Below, piece after piece: positions 17,062 through 25,867 of a DNA stretch of 60,895 nucleotides. The notes under the pieces were generated by a model. It saw nothing but the letters and a program-made list of their open reading frames with translations, did no database searches and was not told the DNA's origin. Every line of letters starts with the position of its first letter. The first letter of the stretch is position 1. Location of the stretch: positions 1-60,895 of the forward strand of contig JAETRU010000015.1 of NCBI GenBank assembly GCA_021769965.1. Direction: 5' to 3'. Source of the DNA: Eubacterium sp. GTDB taxonomy: Bacteria; Bacillota; Clostridia; Peptostreptococcales; Anaerovoracaceae. The translations under genes and the position numbers were made by a program.

Positions 17062-17757
17062 ATGGAAAGTATTTATAGAGAACTACTAAAAACCAAGAAA
17101 AACTTCGTCTTTGTCGGAGAAGCAGGCAGCGGCAAGAGCGAGATCGCTATCAACTTCGCGGTCGGCATGGCAGGCCTTACCGATAAGAAGATTCATTTCT
17201 TTGATATGGACCAGACGAAACCGCTGTTCCGTTCCAGAGACGCCAGAGAGATTCTGATCGAGAAGGGCGTAGAGTTCCATTTTCAGGATCAGTTTTTTGA
17301 CGCGCCGACTACACCGGGCGGCGTGAGGGAACTTCTGGCAGATGAGAACGCTGTTGTGATTCTGGACGTAGGCGGAGATCATATCGGTTCCAGACTCATC
17401 GGCGCGTTCGCACCGTTTCTGAACCGGTCCAATACACAGAACTTCTTTGTGATCAACGGATACCGGCCTTGGTCCAAGGACCTGATCACCATCGACGGTA
17501 CGATGGCAAGAGTACTGGGTATGGCGCATATCAATCTGGAAAACGTGTCTATCATGAGTAACCCGAACGTAGGTGTCACCACCACGGCGGAGGAGGTTTT
17601 GTCCGGGCATGAGAAAGTCGCGGACATCATTTCCGAATATCTCAGCATAGATTACCTGTGCGCGATGGAATCCCTCTGTCCGGAGATAGAAGGACAGACA
17701 GAGACCCCTTTGATCCCTATCAGGCTGTATCTCACGTATGAGTGGCATCAGCAGTAA
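17062..17757 (+). CDS. ParA/CobQ-like P-loop ATPase, function unknown
   Basis: A 231-residue cytosolic nucleotide-binding protein. It has a Walker A stretch, VGEAGSGKSEIAINFA (about residues 18-33), an acidic strand IHFFDMDQTKPLFRSRDA like switch I of the ParA/MinD/CobQ group, and Walker B in VVILDVGGDHIGSR (about 97-110). It lacks the deviant KGG Walker A of true ParA proteins. It is coded 195 bases upstream of the four-subunit 2-oxoacid:ferredoxin oxidoreductase on the same strand. A role in maturation or control of that complex is possible but is inferred from position only. A strong promoter lies upstream. Confidence 0.75.
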   Translation: MESIYRELLKTKKNFVFVGEAGSGKSEIAINFAVGMAGLTDKKIHFFDMDQTKPLFRSRDAREILIEKGVEFHFQDQFFDAPTTPGGVRELLADENAVVILDVGGDHIGSRLIGAFAPFLNRSNTQNFFVINGYRPWSKDLITIDGTMARVLGMAHINLENVSIMSNPNVGVTTTAEEVLSGHEKVADIISEYLSIDYLCAMESLCPEIEGQTETPLIPIRLYLTYEWHQQ

Positions 17758-17852
17758 GCACGTCAACGAACCTGTGCACCTATGGACAGCAGGTTTTTGA
17801 ATATTGGTCTGAGGAATAAATCTTCAGGCGGGTCATGCACCAATTATACGAC

Positions 17853-17931
17853 GAAGCCTGTGCCGAAGCAAAGCTTCGGAGGCTTCAAGCATAAGGACTC
17901 CCCAGCAATTTCTTTCAGAAATTGGGGCGAG
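17853..17931 (+). promoter_or_regulatory. Structured leader of the ferredoxin oxidoreductase operon
   Basis: Two stable hairpins fill the space before the operon. The first (17853-17886) is GAAGCC-CCGAAGC-AAA-GCTTCGG-GGCTTC with a four-base bulge. The second (17898-17931) is CTCCCC-AATTTCT-TTC-AGAAATT-GGGG-GAG with small bulges. Neither ends in a T-run, and the ribosome site follows 9 bases later. A weaker hairpin AACCTG/CAGGTT with four T (about 17769-17798) ends the upstream gene. I cannot match this leader to a known riboswitch; it may control stability or translation. Confidence 0.5.
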
Positions 17932-17952
17932 GACCATTAGGAGGTAATGAAA

Positions 17953-18168
17953 ATGGCAAAAGGAAAAGTAGAAATTAGAGCAGAGAGCTGCAAGAGCTGC
18001 GGCTATTGCGTTAAGTTCTGCCCTAAGAAAGTGCTCGCCATCGGCGACAAAGTGAATTCTAAAGGCTACCAGTATGTCGTTGCAGCAAATCCGGACGACT
18101 GCATCGGCTGCGCAGCGTGCGGCGTTGTATGTCCTGACGCAGCAATCGAGGTTTATAGGGAGGTTTAG
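17953..18168 (+). CDS. vorD: 2-oxoacid:ferredoxin oxidoreductase, delta (ferredoxin) subunit
   Basis: A 71-residue protein with two [4Fe-4S] motifs, CKSCGYCVKFCPK and CIGCAACGVVCPD. It passes electrons from the catalytic subunits to free ferredoxin. The ATG at 17953 is preferred to that at 17947 because the AGGAGGT site (17939-17945) is spaced properly only for the former. It opens a four-gene operon in the order delta, alpha, beta, gamma; the stop is 3 bases before the alpha start. The substrate class (branched-chain 2-oxoacids or 2-oxoglutarate) is not settled by this subunit. Confidence 0.9.
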   Translation: MAKGKVEIRAESCKSCGYCVKFCPKKVLAIGDKVNSKGYQYVVAANPDDCIGCAACGVVCPDAAIEVYREV

Positions 18169-18171
18169 AAA

Positions 18172-19251
18172 ATGGCAAGAGTATTTATGAAGGGCTGCGA
18201 AGCCATTGCTGAAGCAGCTACAAGAGCCGGCTGCAGATTCTTTGCCGGCTACCCAATCACACCGCAGAATGAGATTCCGGAGTACTTCGCAAGAAGAATG
18301 CCGGAAGTTGACGGCGTATTTGTACAGGGCGAAAGTGAAGTCGCATCTGTAAATATGCTTTACGGCGCGATCCAGACAGGAACCAGAGCGATGAGTTCTT
18401 CTTCCAGTACCGGTATCAGCCTTTACAGTGAAGGCATTTCCTACTGCGCAGCAGCACGTCTGCCGATCGTTTATGTAAACGTAGGAAGAGGCGGCCCTGG
18501 TATCGGTGCTATCCAGCCGGCACAGCAGGATTATCTGCAGGCAACAAAGGCCTCCGGCAACGGTGGTTTTGAAATGATCGTACTGTCCCCGTCCACCGTA
18601 CAGGAAGCAGTAGACATGACTTATGAAGCATTTGATCTTGCTGAAAGAGACAACAACCCTGTACTGATTCTGACAGACGGCGTTATGGGTACTATGATGG
18701 AGCCTGTTGAACTGCCTCCGATGAAATCCGCAGAGGAAGTTGCTGCAATGAAGGAAGCCCGCAGAGCGATCTCTGCAGTAGGACACACTCCTGAAGAACA
18801 GGTAAGAATCCTGCCGGGCGGCGTAGGCGGAAGCTTTGAGCCGGTAAATAAGGCAGCTGCTGAATTATATAAGTCCTGGGTCGACAAGGACGTTAGAGTA
18901 GAAGAGATCATGACAGACGATGCAGAAATCATCCTGACTGCTTATGGTATTTCCGCACGTATTGCCAAGGTTGCTGTAAAGGAACTGAGAGCAGAAGGCA
19001 TCAAGGCTGGCCTGATCAGACCGATTGCAATCCATCCGTTCCCTTACAAGACATTTGAAAATCTTGACTTTAATAGAGTAAAGGGTATTCTGGACATCGA
19101 AATGTCCATTCCTGCACAGATGACATGGGATGTAGACCACGCTGTACACGGCAGATGCCCGATTGCAGAATGTCTCAGATCCGGCGGAGAGATCATGACA
19201 AAAGAAAAAGTTATGAACGCTGCGCGTGAGCTGGCAAAGGAGGTATTATAA
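18172..19251 (+). CDS. vorB: 2-oxoacid:ferredoxin oxidoreductase, alpha subunit (VorB-like)
   Basis: A 359-residue alpha subunit containing the pyrimidine-binding and transketolase C-like domains. It opens with KGCEAIAEAATRAGCRFFAGYPITPQNEIPEY, the family mark, and later has SSSSTGISLYSEGISYC and GRGGPGIGAIQPAQQDYLQ. The sequence resembles the annotated 3-methyl-2-oxobutanoate:ferredoxin oxidoreductase (VorB) group, but KorA proteins look alike, so 2-oxoglutarate is an open alternative. It acts in the cytosol in amino-acid fermentation, making acyl-CoA and reduced ferredoxin. AGA dominates arginine codons, pointing to high expression. Its stop is adjacent to the ATG of the beta subunit. Confidence 0.9.
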   Translation: MARVFMKGCEAIAEAATRAGCRFFAGYPITPQNEIPEYFARRMPEVDGVFVQGESEVASVNMLYGAIQTGTRAMSSSSSTGISLYSEGISYCAAARLPIVYVNVGRGGPGIGAIQPAQQDYLQATKASGNGGFEMIVLSPSTVQEAVDMTYEAFDLAERDNNPVLILTDGVMGTMMEPVELPPMKSAEEVAAMKEARRAISAVGHTPEEQVRILPGGVGGSFEPVNKAAAELYKSWVDKDVRVEEIMTDDAEIILTAYGISARIAKVAVKELRAEGIKAGLIRPIAIHPFPYKTFENLDFNRVKGILDIEMSIPAQMTWDVDHAVHGRCPIAECLRSGGEIMTKEKVMNAARELAKEVL

Positions 19252-20007
19252 ATGGCAATGGAAAAAGTATATAAGAGAACCATTGGTATCAAGCCGGAGA
19301 CTGTTTCCGGTTTCTGTCCTGGATGCATGCACGGAACCGTTCATAAGCTGATCGGCGAAGTTGTAGAAGAAATGGGCATGCTGGACAAATTAGTCCGCTG
19401 CGAAGGCGTTGGCTGCTGCGGACTGGGACAGCTTTATGTATCCCACGACCTGAACATTTCCGCACACGGCAGAGCATGCGCGGTTGCAACAGGTTTAAAG
19501 AGAACCAATCCTGAATCACTGGTTTATACATATCAGGGTGACGGCGACCTGGCTTCCATCGGTCTTGCTGAGACAATGTCCGCAGCAAACAGAGGCGAGA
19601 ACATCACTGTTATCTTTATCAACAACGGTATTTACGGCATGACCGGCGGACAGATGGCTCCGACCACTCTGATCGGCATGAAGGCTTCCACTGCTCCTAA
19701 GGGCAGAGATCCGAAGGAACACGGTTATCCGATCCACATGTGCGAAGTACTGAACCAGCTGACTGCACCAGTATATCTGGAAAGAACTTCCTGCAACAAT
19801 CCTGCTAACGTTCGCAAGACAAAAGCAGCGATCAAAAAGGCTTTCCAGGCACAGATCGACGGAAAAGGCTTCTCCATGGTTGAAATCGTAACTTCCTGCC
19901 CGACTAACTGGGGTCTGAACGAAATGAAAGCACTGGACTTCCTGGAAGAAAAGATGCTTGCTGAGTTCCCTCTGGGCGTATTCAGAGATAAGACAAAGGA
20001 GGAGTAA
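19252..20007 (+). CDS. vorA: 2-oxoacid:ferredoxin oxidoreductase, beta subunit (TPP-binding)
   Basis: A 251-residue subunit that binds thiamine pyrophosphate and one [4Fe-4S] cluster. Visible are FCPGCMHGTVHKLI, CEGVGCCG, the TPP-Mg2+ motif GDGDLASIG followed after about 25 residues by IFINNGIYGMTGGQ, and the conserved APTT. It follows the alpha gene without a gap and precedes gamma by 4 bases with an AAGGAGG site. The need for TPP links it to the riboswitch-controlled thiC in the same window only in a general sense. Confidence 0.92.
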   Translation: MAMEKVYKRTIGIKPETVSGFCPGCMHGTVHKLIGEVVEEMGMLDKLVRCEGVGCCGLGQLYVSHDLNISAHGRACAVATGLKRTNPESLVYTYQGDGDLASIGLAETMSAANRGENITVIFINNGIYGMTGGQMAPTTLIGMKASTAPKGRDPKEHGYPIHMCEVLNQLTAPVYLERTSCNNPANVRKTKAAIKKAFQAQIDGKGFSMVEIVTSCPTNWGLNEMKALDFLEEKMLAEFPLGVFRDKTKEE

Positions 20008-20011
20008 GAAG

Positions 20012-20560
20012 ATGGAAAGAAATTTAATCGTTGCCGGATTCGGCGGACAGGGCGTTATGATGCTGGGAACTCTTCTGGCACAGGCAACCTGCGAATCTAC
20101 AGATAAACACGTTACTTATTTCCCTTCCTACGGCGCTGAAATGCGTGGAGGTACTGCGAACTGCTATGTAGTAATCTCCGATGACGAAATCGGCGCGCCT
20201 GTAATGGACGCAGTGGAAGACCTGATCGTTATGAACGACCCTTCCCTGAACAAATTCCTGCCGAAGCTGAAGAAGGATGGAATCTTGTTCATCAACAGCT
20301 CCATCGTGCTTTCTCCGATCGAGAGAGACGACATCAAGGTGATCAAAGTGCCTGTTACAGAAATGGCTCTGGAAATGGGAAACCCGAAAGTTCTGAACAT
20401 CATCATGCTGGGCGCTTATATCGGTGCTACAGAAGTTGTTCCAAAGGATGTTATCATTGAGACCATCAAGAACAAGCTGGGTAAGAAAAAACCTGAGTTC
20501 CTGCCGATGAACCTGGAAGCATTCGAAAAGGGCTTCGCAATCGGCGCAGCTGCTAAATAA
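20012..20560 (+). CDS. vorC: 2-oxoacid:ferredoxin oxidoreductase, gamma subunit
   Basis: A 182-residue gamma subunit. It starts ERNLIVAGFGGQGVMMLGTLLAQA, the standard family opening, followed by FPSYGAEMRGGTANCYVVISD. The ATG at 20012 is chosen over the in-frame ATG at 19958, which overlaps the beta gene and lacks a ribosome site. It closes the operon; a terminator follows. With delta, alpha and beta present, the complex is complete. Confidence 0.92.
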   Translation: MERNLIVAGFGGQGVMMLGTLLAQATCESTDKHVTYFPSYGAEMRGGTANCYVVISDDEIGAPVMDAVEDLIVMNDPSLNKFLPKLKKDGILFINSSIVLSPIERDDIKVIKVPVTEMALEMGNPKVLNIIMLGAYIGATEVVPKDVIIETIKNKLGKKKPEFLPMNLEAFEKGFAIGAAAK

Positions 20561-20585
20561 ACTGCAAAAACGTATATGTACTTTA

Positions 20586-20626
20586 AAACGCCTGCAGACG
20601 GAGTGATTCGCCTGCAGGCGCTTTTA
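20586..20626. terminator. Terminator between the oxidoreductase operon and the XRE gene
   Basis: CGCCTGCAG (20589-20597) pairs with CTGCAGGCG (20612-20620), flanked by AAAA and CTTTT, so it can work in both directions between convergent genes. Confidence 0.8.
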
Positions 20627-21184
20627 GATATTCCTCGGCAATGTGCAGGGGGCTGTAACGACATAGCCGGAAGTGATTTCGTCCGTGTGATTATGGTAAC
20701 GATGCGGAGTATTGCGCGGAATAAGGGCAGAATCTCCGGCATGCAAGACAATCGTATTGCTTCCGTAATATAGCGTTAATTCACCTTTCTCAATGAGTAC
20801 GATTTCATCGGAGTCATGAATAAGAAAGCGGTCTGTATCAAAGGAGTGGCTTTTTTGAGTAAAGTACATAATCATTGCAGATGGAATGATCGTTTTATTA
20901 GGCAGGGTTGAAACCACTTCAAACGAAATGGGGCTGTCGGGGAATGTCATAACGACTCTGTTTTTTTTCCTGGTAACATAGTCCTCATTGCTGCTGTCTT
21001 CCATAAGCAGATAGACAGGCAGATTTAGAGCTGCTGCTATTTTACGCAGCGCTGAAAGGGAAGGGTCCACATGGTTGTTTTCCAGCTGGGAAAGATAGCC
21101 GGTGGATAAGCCGGTTGCATCAGCAATTTGGTTTAATGTTTTTTTTGCGTCTTTTCGATATGCGCGAATTTTTTCTCCTAACAT
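20624..21184 (-). CDS. XRE-cupin transcriptional regulator
   Basis: A 186-residue regulator with an N-terminal helix-turn-helix (GEKIRAYRKDAKKTLNQIADATGLSTGYLSQLENNHVDPSLSALRKIA cut across residues 3-50) and a C-terminal cupin barrel (residues 110-180; LIEKGELTLYYGSNTIVLHAGDSALIPRNTPHRYHNH region) that should bind a small ligand. Proteins of this layout control amino-acid, polyamine or peptide use. It is divergent from the dipeptide epimerase operon and most likely regulates it. An AGGAGA site precedes the ATG. Confidence 0.93.
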   Translation of the reverse strand: MLGEKIRAYRKDAKKTLNQIADATGLSTGYLSQLENNHVDPSLSALRKIAAALNLPVYLLMEDSSNEDYVTRKKNRVVMTFPDSPISFEVVSTLPNKTIIPSAMIMYFTQKSHSFDTDRFLIHDSDEIVLIEKGELTLYYGSNTIVLHAGDSALIPRNTPHRYHNHTDEITSGYVVTAPCTLPRNI

Positions 21185-21378
21185 ATTATATCTCCTGCGT
21201 GGTTAGATACAGATATTATACCTGAATTTTGAATTTAAAGCAATAAAGTTTAAAAATAATAAAAAGGCGCCGCATAAACGCTGCTGACGTAAAATGCAGT
21301 ATGGATTTTAAACGCATTTTAGGGCTCATAAAGTTGTGTAAATTGACAAAAACAACAGTAATTCGATGAGATTTTTTA

Positions 21379-21388
21379 GGTTTAAACC
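21379..21388. promoter_or_regulatory. Palindromic operator candidate in the epimerase promoter region
   Basis: GGTTTAAACC is a perfect 10-base palindrome, extended on both sides by TTT/AAA with one mismatch. It lies 29 bases upstream of the -35 box of the epimerase promoter, in the divergent gap with the XRE-cupin gene, whose product is the likely ligand. Confidence 0.4.
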
Positions 21389-21416
21389 AAAATGCAGAAT
21401 TTTCAATTCTAAAATA

Positions 21417-21445
21417 TTGACAAGGAATTTAACATATAGTAAAAT
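21417..21445 (+). promoter_or_regulatory. Promoter of the dipeptide epimerase operon
   Basis: TTGACA (21417-21422), 17 bases, TAAAAT (21440-21445), 38 bases before the ATG. Confidence 0.75.
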
Positions 21446-21483
21446 TTTCGTAAATTATTTATGTATAATTAAAAAGGAGATAA

Positions 21484-22554
21484 ATGCAGGTGAAAATCAC
21501 AGATATTAAATTCGAGAAAGTAAAAATCAAACTCAAAGAACCGATTACGGTTACTTTTGGTACAATTGAGTATGCGGAAACGATTTTACTGAAAGTGATC
21601 ACTGATGAAGGAATGATCGGTTATGGTGAATCCGCACCCTTTGGTCCGGTAACAGGAGAGAGCCTGGACAGTACGCTGGTGATTCTGGGCGAGCTGAGAA
21701 AACTGCTGATCGGTATGGACCCTCTTGCAATTGAAACGATTCACAAGACCATGGATCATGCGTTTTATGGCAATACTGCGGCTAAAGCAGGTATTGACAT
21801 CGCGCTCTATGACCTGAAAGGAAAACTTCTGGGTCAACCGTTATACAAGGTTCTTGGCGGTGATTGTCCAAAGGTGATTACTGATATCACGCTTGGGATT
21901 GATACGCCGGAAAAAATGGCAGCATCTGCAAAAGCCTATGTAGAGGAAGGATACCGTATTTTAAAGATCAAAGCAGGTATTTCCGGAGAAGATGATGTGA
22001 AGGCAATAAAGCTCATTCGAAAGGCTGTAGGAGATGACATCAGACTTCGTATCGATGCAAATCAGGGATGGACTGTAAACTCGGCAGTGAACATTATGAA
22101 GGCGATGGAACCGTACAAAATCGACGCCATTGAGCAGCCTCTTCCATACTGGGATGTGGAAGGTACTGCATTTCTGAGAAAGCAGATCACTTCGGCTGTC
22201 ATGCTGGATGAAAGTCTCCATTCTCCAAAAGATGCACTGCGCATTGTAAGAAATGACGCGGCAGATATCATGAATATTAAGCTGATGAAATCCTGCGGGC
22301 TGTATCCGGCACTGAAAATCAATGCTGTTGCGGAAAGTGCGGGAGTCAACTGTATGGTGGGATGCATGATGGAAACCAAGCTGGCTATTACAGCTGCGGC
22401 AAGCCTTGTTGCTGCAAAAGGAAATATTACGGAAGCAGATGTTGACAGTTTCAAATTCTTTGAAGACGATACCGTATCCGGAGGCTTTGAGATAGAAGGG
22501 GACATCATCACCCTGTCAGAAAAACCGGGACTTGGAATTGAAGTGAACATGTAA
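21484..22554 (+). CDS. Dipeptide epimerase (enolase superfamily, muconate-lactonizing group)
   Basis: A 356-residue enolase-superfamily enzyme resembling L-Ala-D/L-Glu epimerases, which interconvert the configuration of a dipeptide residue through two lysine bases. It has the KxK pair in ILKIKAG (about residues 160-166), metal ligands Asp in RIDANQGW, Glu in IEQPL and Asp in MLDES, and the opposite lysine in MNIKLMKSCG. An AAGGAGA site precedes the ATG. It is followed by a DUF819 transporter and a CocE-type hydrolase, a set pointing to uptake and use of dipeptides or related amides. The exact dipeptide cannot be given. Confidence 0.92.
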   Translation: MQVKITDIKFEKVKIKLKEPITVTFGTIEYAETILLKVITDEGMIGYGESAPFGPVTGESLDSTLVILGELRKLLIGMDPLAIETIHKTMDHAFYGNTAAKAGIDIALYDLKGKLLGQPLYKVLGGDCPKVITDITLGIDTPEKMAASAKAYVEEGYRILKIKAGISGEDDVKAIKLIRKAVGDDIRLRIDANQGWTVNSAVNIMKAMEPYKIDAIEQPLPYWDVEGTAFLRKQITSAVMLDESLHSPKDALRIVRNDAADIMNIKLMKSCGLYPALKINAVAESAGVNCMVGCMMETKLAITAAASLVAAKGNITEADVDSFKFFEDDTVSGGFEIEGDIITLSEKPGLGIEVNM

Positions 22555-22592
22555 GCATTATTTGCGAAATAGTTAAGAAATGAGGAAATGAT

Positions 22593-23760
22593 ATGGATAC
22601 ACTAGTGAGTAGTTCAGGAAATATTATATTAGTATTATTGGCCATGGTCGCAGTGGCATTTTATCTGCAGAGATTTAAGGTGGTAAAAAAATTATATCGG
22701 ACCGGCTATGATCGTTGTCATTCTGGGGATCATTCTTTCCAATCTGAAGATCATGCCGTTTTACCATGATTCTTATGGAATCCTTATGACCTATTGTACG
22801 CCGATGTTTATAGCGTTGATGCTGCTCAGCGTAGATTTAAAAGAGCTTCTGAAGCTTTCCAAAAAGGCGCTTCTGTCCATGCTGATTGCCGTAGTCAGTG
22901 TCTCTGCAGTGACTTTAATTGCAGGTACATTTATGGCAGGCGGAATTGAAGAGGGCTGGAAAATCGGCGGTATGTTTGTAGGTACTTATACAGGAGGGTC
23001 CGGTAATCTGTCAGCGATCGCCATCGGACTGGATGCGTCCCCGGCAACACTGGCAGCTGCCAATGCAGCAGATTATGTGATCGGAATGCCTACTCTGATT
23101 CTCATGTTTGCGCTTCCTAAGCTCCTGTCAGCATCTAAGAAGTTTCAGAAATTCTGGCCGTACAGCATTCCGGAAGAACTGCTGGAAGCCGGTGAGGAGG
23201 AAGATGTTTTTCTGGGTAAAAAAGAATGGGGAATCGGAGATATTGCAGGAATGTTATGTTATGCTTTCCTTGTGACCCAGGTGTGTACTTATATTGCAGC
23301 GCTTATTACAACAGAATATTTCAGCGTAGCCAGAATTCTTCTGGTGACAACGGTTTCCCTGATCGTTGCACAGTTCCCATTTGCAAGAAAGATAAAAGGC
23401 AACATGGATCTGGGCATGTATATTTCCATGCTGTTCCTCTGTGTGATCGGACTCAGTGTTGATATACACCAGTTCTTAAATTCCGCTTTAAGCATTACCG
23501 TATTTTGCGCGATCGTAATCCTTGGTTCCATGGCGCTGCATCTGATTTTGACAAGACTGTTCAAAATCGAGTATCAGTATGTGATCGTATCTATTACGGC
23601 AGCTATTGCGGACGGATCAAGCGCAGCATTAGTTTCCGCCATCGGTAACTGGCGCTCCCTGATCAGTGTTGCTGTTGTACTGGGAGCTCTCGGAACCGTT
23701 TTGGGCAACTACCTGGGCTCTGCGGTAGGCTATCTGCTGAAAGCTATCGTAGGCGCATAA
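22593..23760 (+). pseudogene. DUF819-family membrane transporter, frameshifted
   Basis: The gene codes for a DUF819 membrane protein (about 389 residues, ten or more hydrophobic segments), a family of putative carboxylate/peptide transporters. Translation from ATG 22593 (after GAGGAAATG) gives MDTLVSSSGNIILVLLAM...QRFKVVKK, then drops out of frame in a run of seven A (22685-22691). From about 22693 the next frame continues as YIGPAMIVVILGIILSNL to the stop at 23760. Loss of one A would restore a single frame reading VVKNYIGPAM. The downstream part from ATG 22708 alone lacks the first membrane segment. It may be a true inactivation, a phase-variable or slippage-read gene, or a sequencing error. 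Confidence 0.85.
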
Positions 23761-23788
23761 ATGAAAAACAGGAATTGAGGATATAGAT

Positions 23789-25867
23789 ATGCATAAATTT
23801 GATTTATATATGGCGGGTTTATATTATGCCACGGTAGAATTCAGCGAAAAGCAGATCCTCATAGATGAACTGGATCTGAGAAACGGCGGCATGAAGGGAA
23901 GTACGCCCTTAAGCGATGAAGCAAATCAGTTTTATACCGGCATTTTTAACCTGAACTTAAAGGCTTTGGGAGAACTTTTGCCGGAGGTGGAAGAATCGGA
24001 GCTTCTTCGCGTCTGCAGCGGAAAACTTTCCGGCGGACAGATTTACATGCCATGGACAGAGGATAACCCTTACGGCTCGGAAATCTGGGTGCAGAGAAAC
24101 TGTAAATTTCCTATGGATCTGACTTTTGAACAGGGAAGACTCGCTGCGGTTACTGTGCCTTGCAGAGATAAAAGTACAGTACTTGTAAAGAAAGGGTATG
24201 AATCCTCTACGATTTTGAAGCAGTGGGAGGAATACGCCGGAGCTGAAAGGGACTGCCTGATCGATGAGACAAAGACCTGCCGGATTCCTATGAAGGACGG
24301 CATAAAGCTTTCCGCCAGTGTGATTCTGCCAAAGGATTTTGAAAAGCCATTATCCACAGTCCTTGTCCGCACACCTTACGGCAAGGAAGCAATGGAAGAA
24401 TCCTATTACGGGTTTGTCCGCAGAGGTTATGCTGTAGTTATTCAGGATGTGCGGGGACGCAATGAGTCGGAAGGCGAATGGAACCCGATGGTACACGAAC
24501 AGGAGGACGGGGACGATACGATCAACTGGATTGCAAAGCAGCCCTGGTCAGACGGCAAAGTCAGTATGTTTGGCGGCTCCTATCTCGGCTATGTTCAGTG
24601 GGCGGCGGCAAGCACAGGAAATCCTCATTTAAAGACTCTGGTCAGTTTTGTGGCATCAGGTACAGCTTTTGCAGATCTGCCGAGGAAGGGCGGAACTATG
24701 AATTCCGGAACCCTGGCATGGGGTTTTGCCATGTCACAGAAAAAATGCAACATGGAGCTGATGCTGCGGGATGACTGGGACGAAGTGATGAAAATCAGGC
24801 CGATGAGTGACATCTGTAAAAAGGCGCTCGGCTACAGCGTGCCATTTCTTGAAAACTGGTTTGAGAATACGGATGACAGTCCGCTCTGGCAGAGTATGGA
24901 CTGGACCCTGCATCAGGACAGAATCAACGCGTCTGCTTTGATTTTCTCAGGATGGTATGATGATAACGGCATGGGAACTACCCAGGCGCTGGATGCAACA
25001 GCAGGTTATGAGCAGGGAAAGAGAAAAGTGATTCTCGGTCCATGGGTGCATAGCGGCAATGCGAATCGAGATCTGCACGGGGTGCCGATGGGAAATAACG
25101 CTCTGCGGTATGATGTGGATTTAATTGTACTGAAATGGCTGGACTATCATCTGCAGAATGTGGATAACGGTATTGAAAAAACACCGATGGTAGAGTATTA
25201 CACAGTTAGAAGCAATCAGTGGAAAACTGCTGAAAACTGGCCTGTTCCAAACGCCGAGAAAAAGTGCCTGTATTTCGGTTCCGCGGGAAGTCTGCTGGAA
25301 AGTCCGGAGGAGACTTCTGGCAGAGATACCTATGATTATGACCCGTCTGATGAGACGCCTTATCTTGTAGATGTATCTGAAAACGAATTTGGCGTACCGG
25401 GTAACTATAAAGAAGTTGACCTAAGGGATGATGTTCTGGTTTATGAGACAGAGCCTTTGACTGAGGAGATGACCATTACCGGGGATATGACTGTAGAGTT
25501 TTTCGCGGGCAGTTCCGCCCCTGATACGGACTGGGTAATCAAGGCAGAACATGTGGATCCTGAAGGCAACGCCATTAAGATGACAGACGGATTCTTATGC
25601 GCAAAATACAGAAATGGTTTTGCAGATCCGCAGTTCATGGAAGATGGTCAGGTATATCTGTTTACTGTCAGAACAGGAAAAATCTCTGACAGCCTCATGC
25701 CCGGTCATCGCCTGCGCCTGACTGTCACTTCCAGCGCAAGCGGACTGTGCTTCCCCAACAGTAATACCGAAAAAGGTTTCAATAGTGAGGAAATACGGAC
25801 TGCGGAAAATCGTATCTATTTTGGCGGCAAGTATCCGTCAAAAGTTACATTCCTTGCGGAAAAATAA
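23789..25867 (+). CDS. CocE/NonD-family hydrolase (X-Pro dipeptidyl-peptidase S15-like)
   Basis: A 692-residue hydrolase. An N-terminal 160-residue segment of its own precedes the alpha/beta-hydrolase domain, which has RTPYGKEAMEE, YAVVIQDVRGRNESEGEW, the nucleophile elbow FGGSYLGYVQW, the Asp region IFSGWYDDNGMGT and the His in LGPWVHSGN. The C-terminal jelly-roll of the CocE family follows (VEFFAGSSAPDTDWVIKAEHVDP, then GHRLRLTVTSSA). The family splits X-Pro peptides or acyl esters. It has no signal peptide, so it should act on imported substrate. It is the third gene of the dipeptide locus and is closed by a strong bidirectional terminator. Confidence 0.9.
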   Translation: MHKFDLYMAGLYYATVEFSEKQILIDELDLRNGGMKGSTPLSDEANQFYTGIFNLNLKALGELLPEVEESELLRVCSGKLSGGQIYMPWTEDNPYGSEIWVQRNCKFPMDLTFEQGRLAAVTVPCRDKSTVLVKKGYESSTILKQWEEYAGAERDCLIDETKTCRIPMKDGIKLSASVILPKDFEKPLSTVLVRTPYGKEAMEESYYGFVRRGYAVVIQDVRGRNESEGEWNPMVHEQEDGDDTINWIAKQPWSDGKVSMFGGSYLGYVQWAAASTGNPHLKTLVSFVASGTAFADLPRKGGTMNSGTLAWGFAMSQKKCNMELMLRDDWDEVMKIRPMSDICKKALGYSVPFLENWFENTDDSPLWQSMDWTLHQDRINASALIFSGWYDDNGMGTTQALDATAGYEQGKRKVILGPWVHSGNANRDLHGVPMGNNALRYDVDLIVLKWLDYHLQNVDNGIEKTPMVEYYTVRSNQWKTAENWPVPNAEKKCLYFGSAGSLLESPEETSGRDTYDYDPSDETPYLVDVSENEFGVPGNYKEVDLRDDVLVYETEPLTEEMTITGDMTVEFFAGSSAPDTDWVIKAEHVDPEGNAIKMTDGFLCAKYRNGFADPQFMEDGQVYLFTVRTGKISDSLMPGHRLRLTVTSSASGLCFPNSNTEKGFNSEEIRTAENRIYFGGKYPSKVTFLAEK

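Noticed and set aside
17853-17931. Known riboswitch (glycine, cobalamin, FMN, Moco, T-box) before vorD
   Set aside because: None of their conserved core sequences could be found in the leader.
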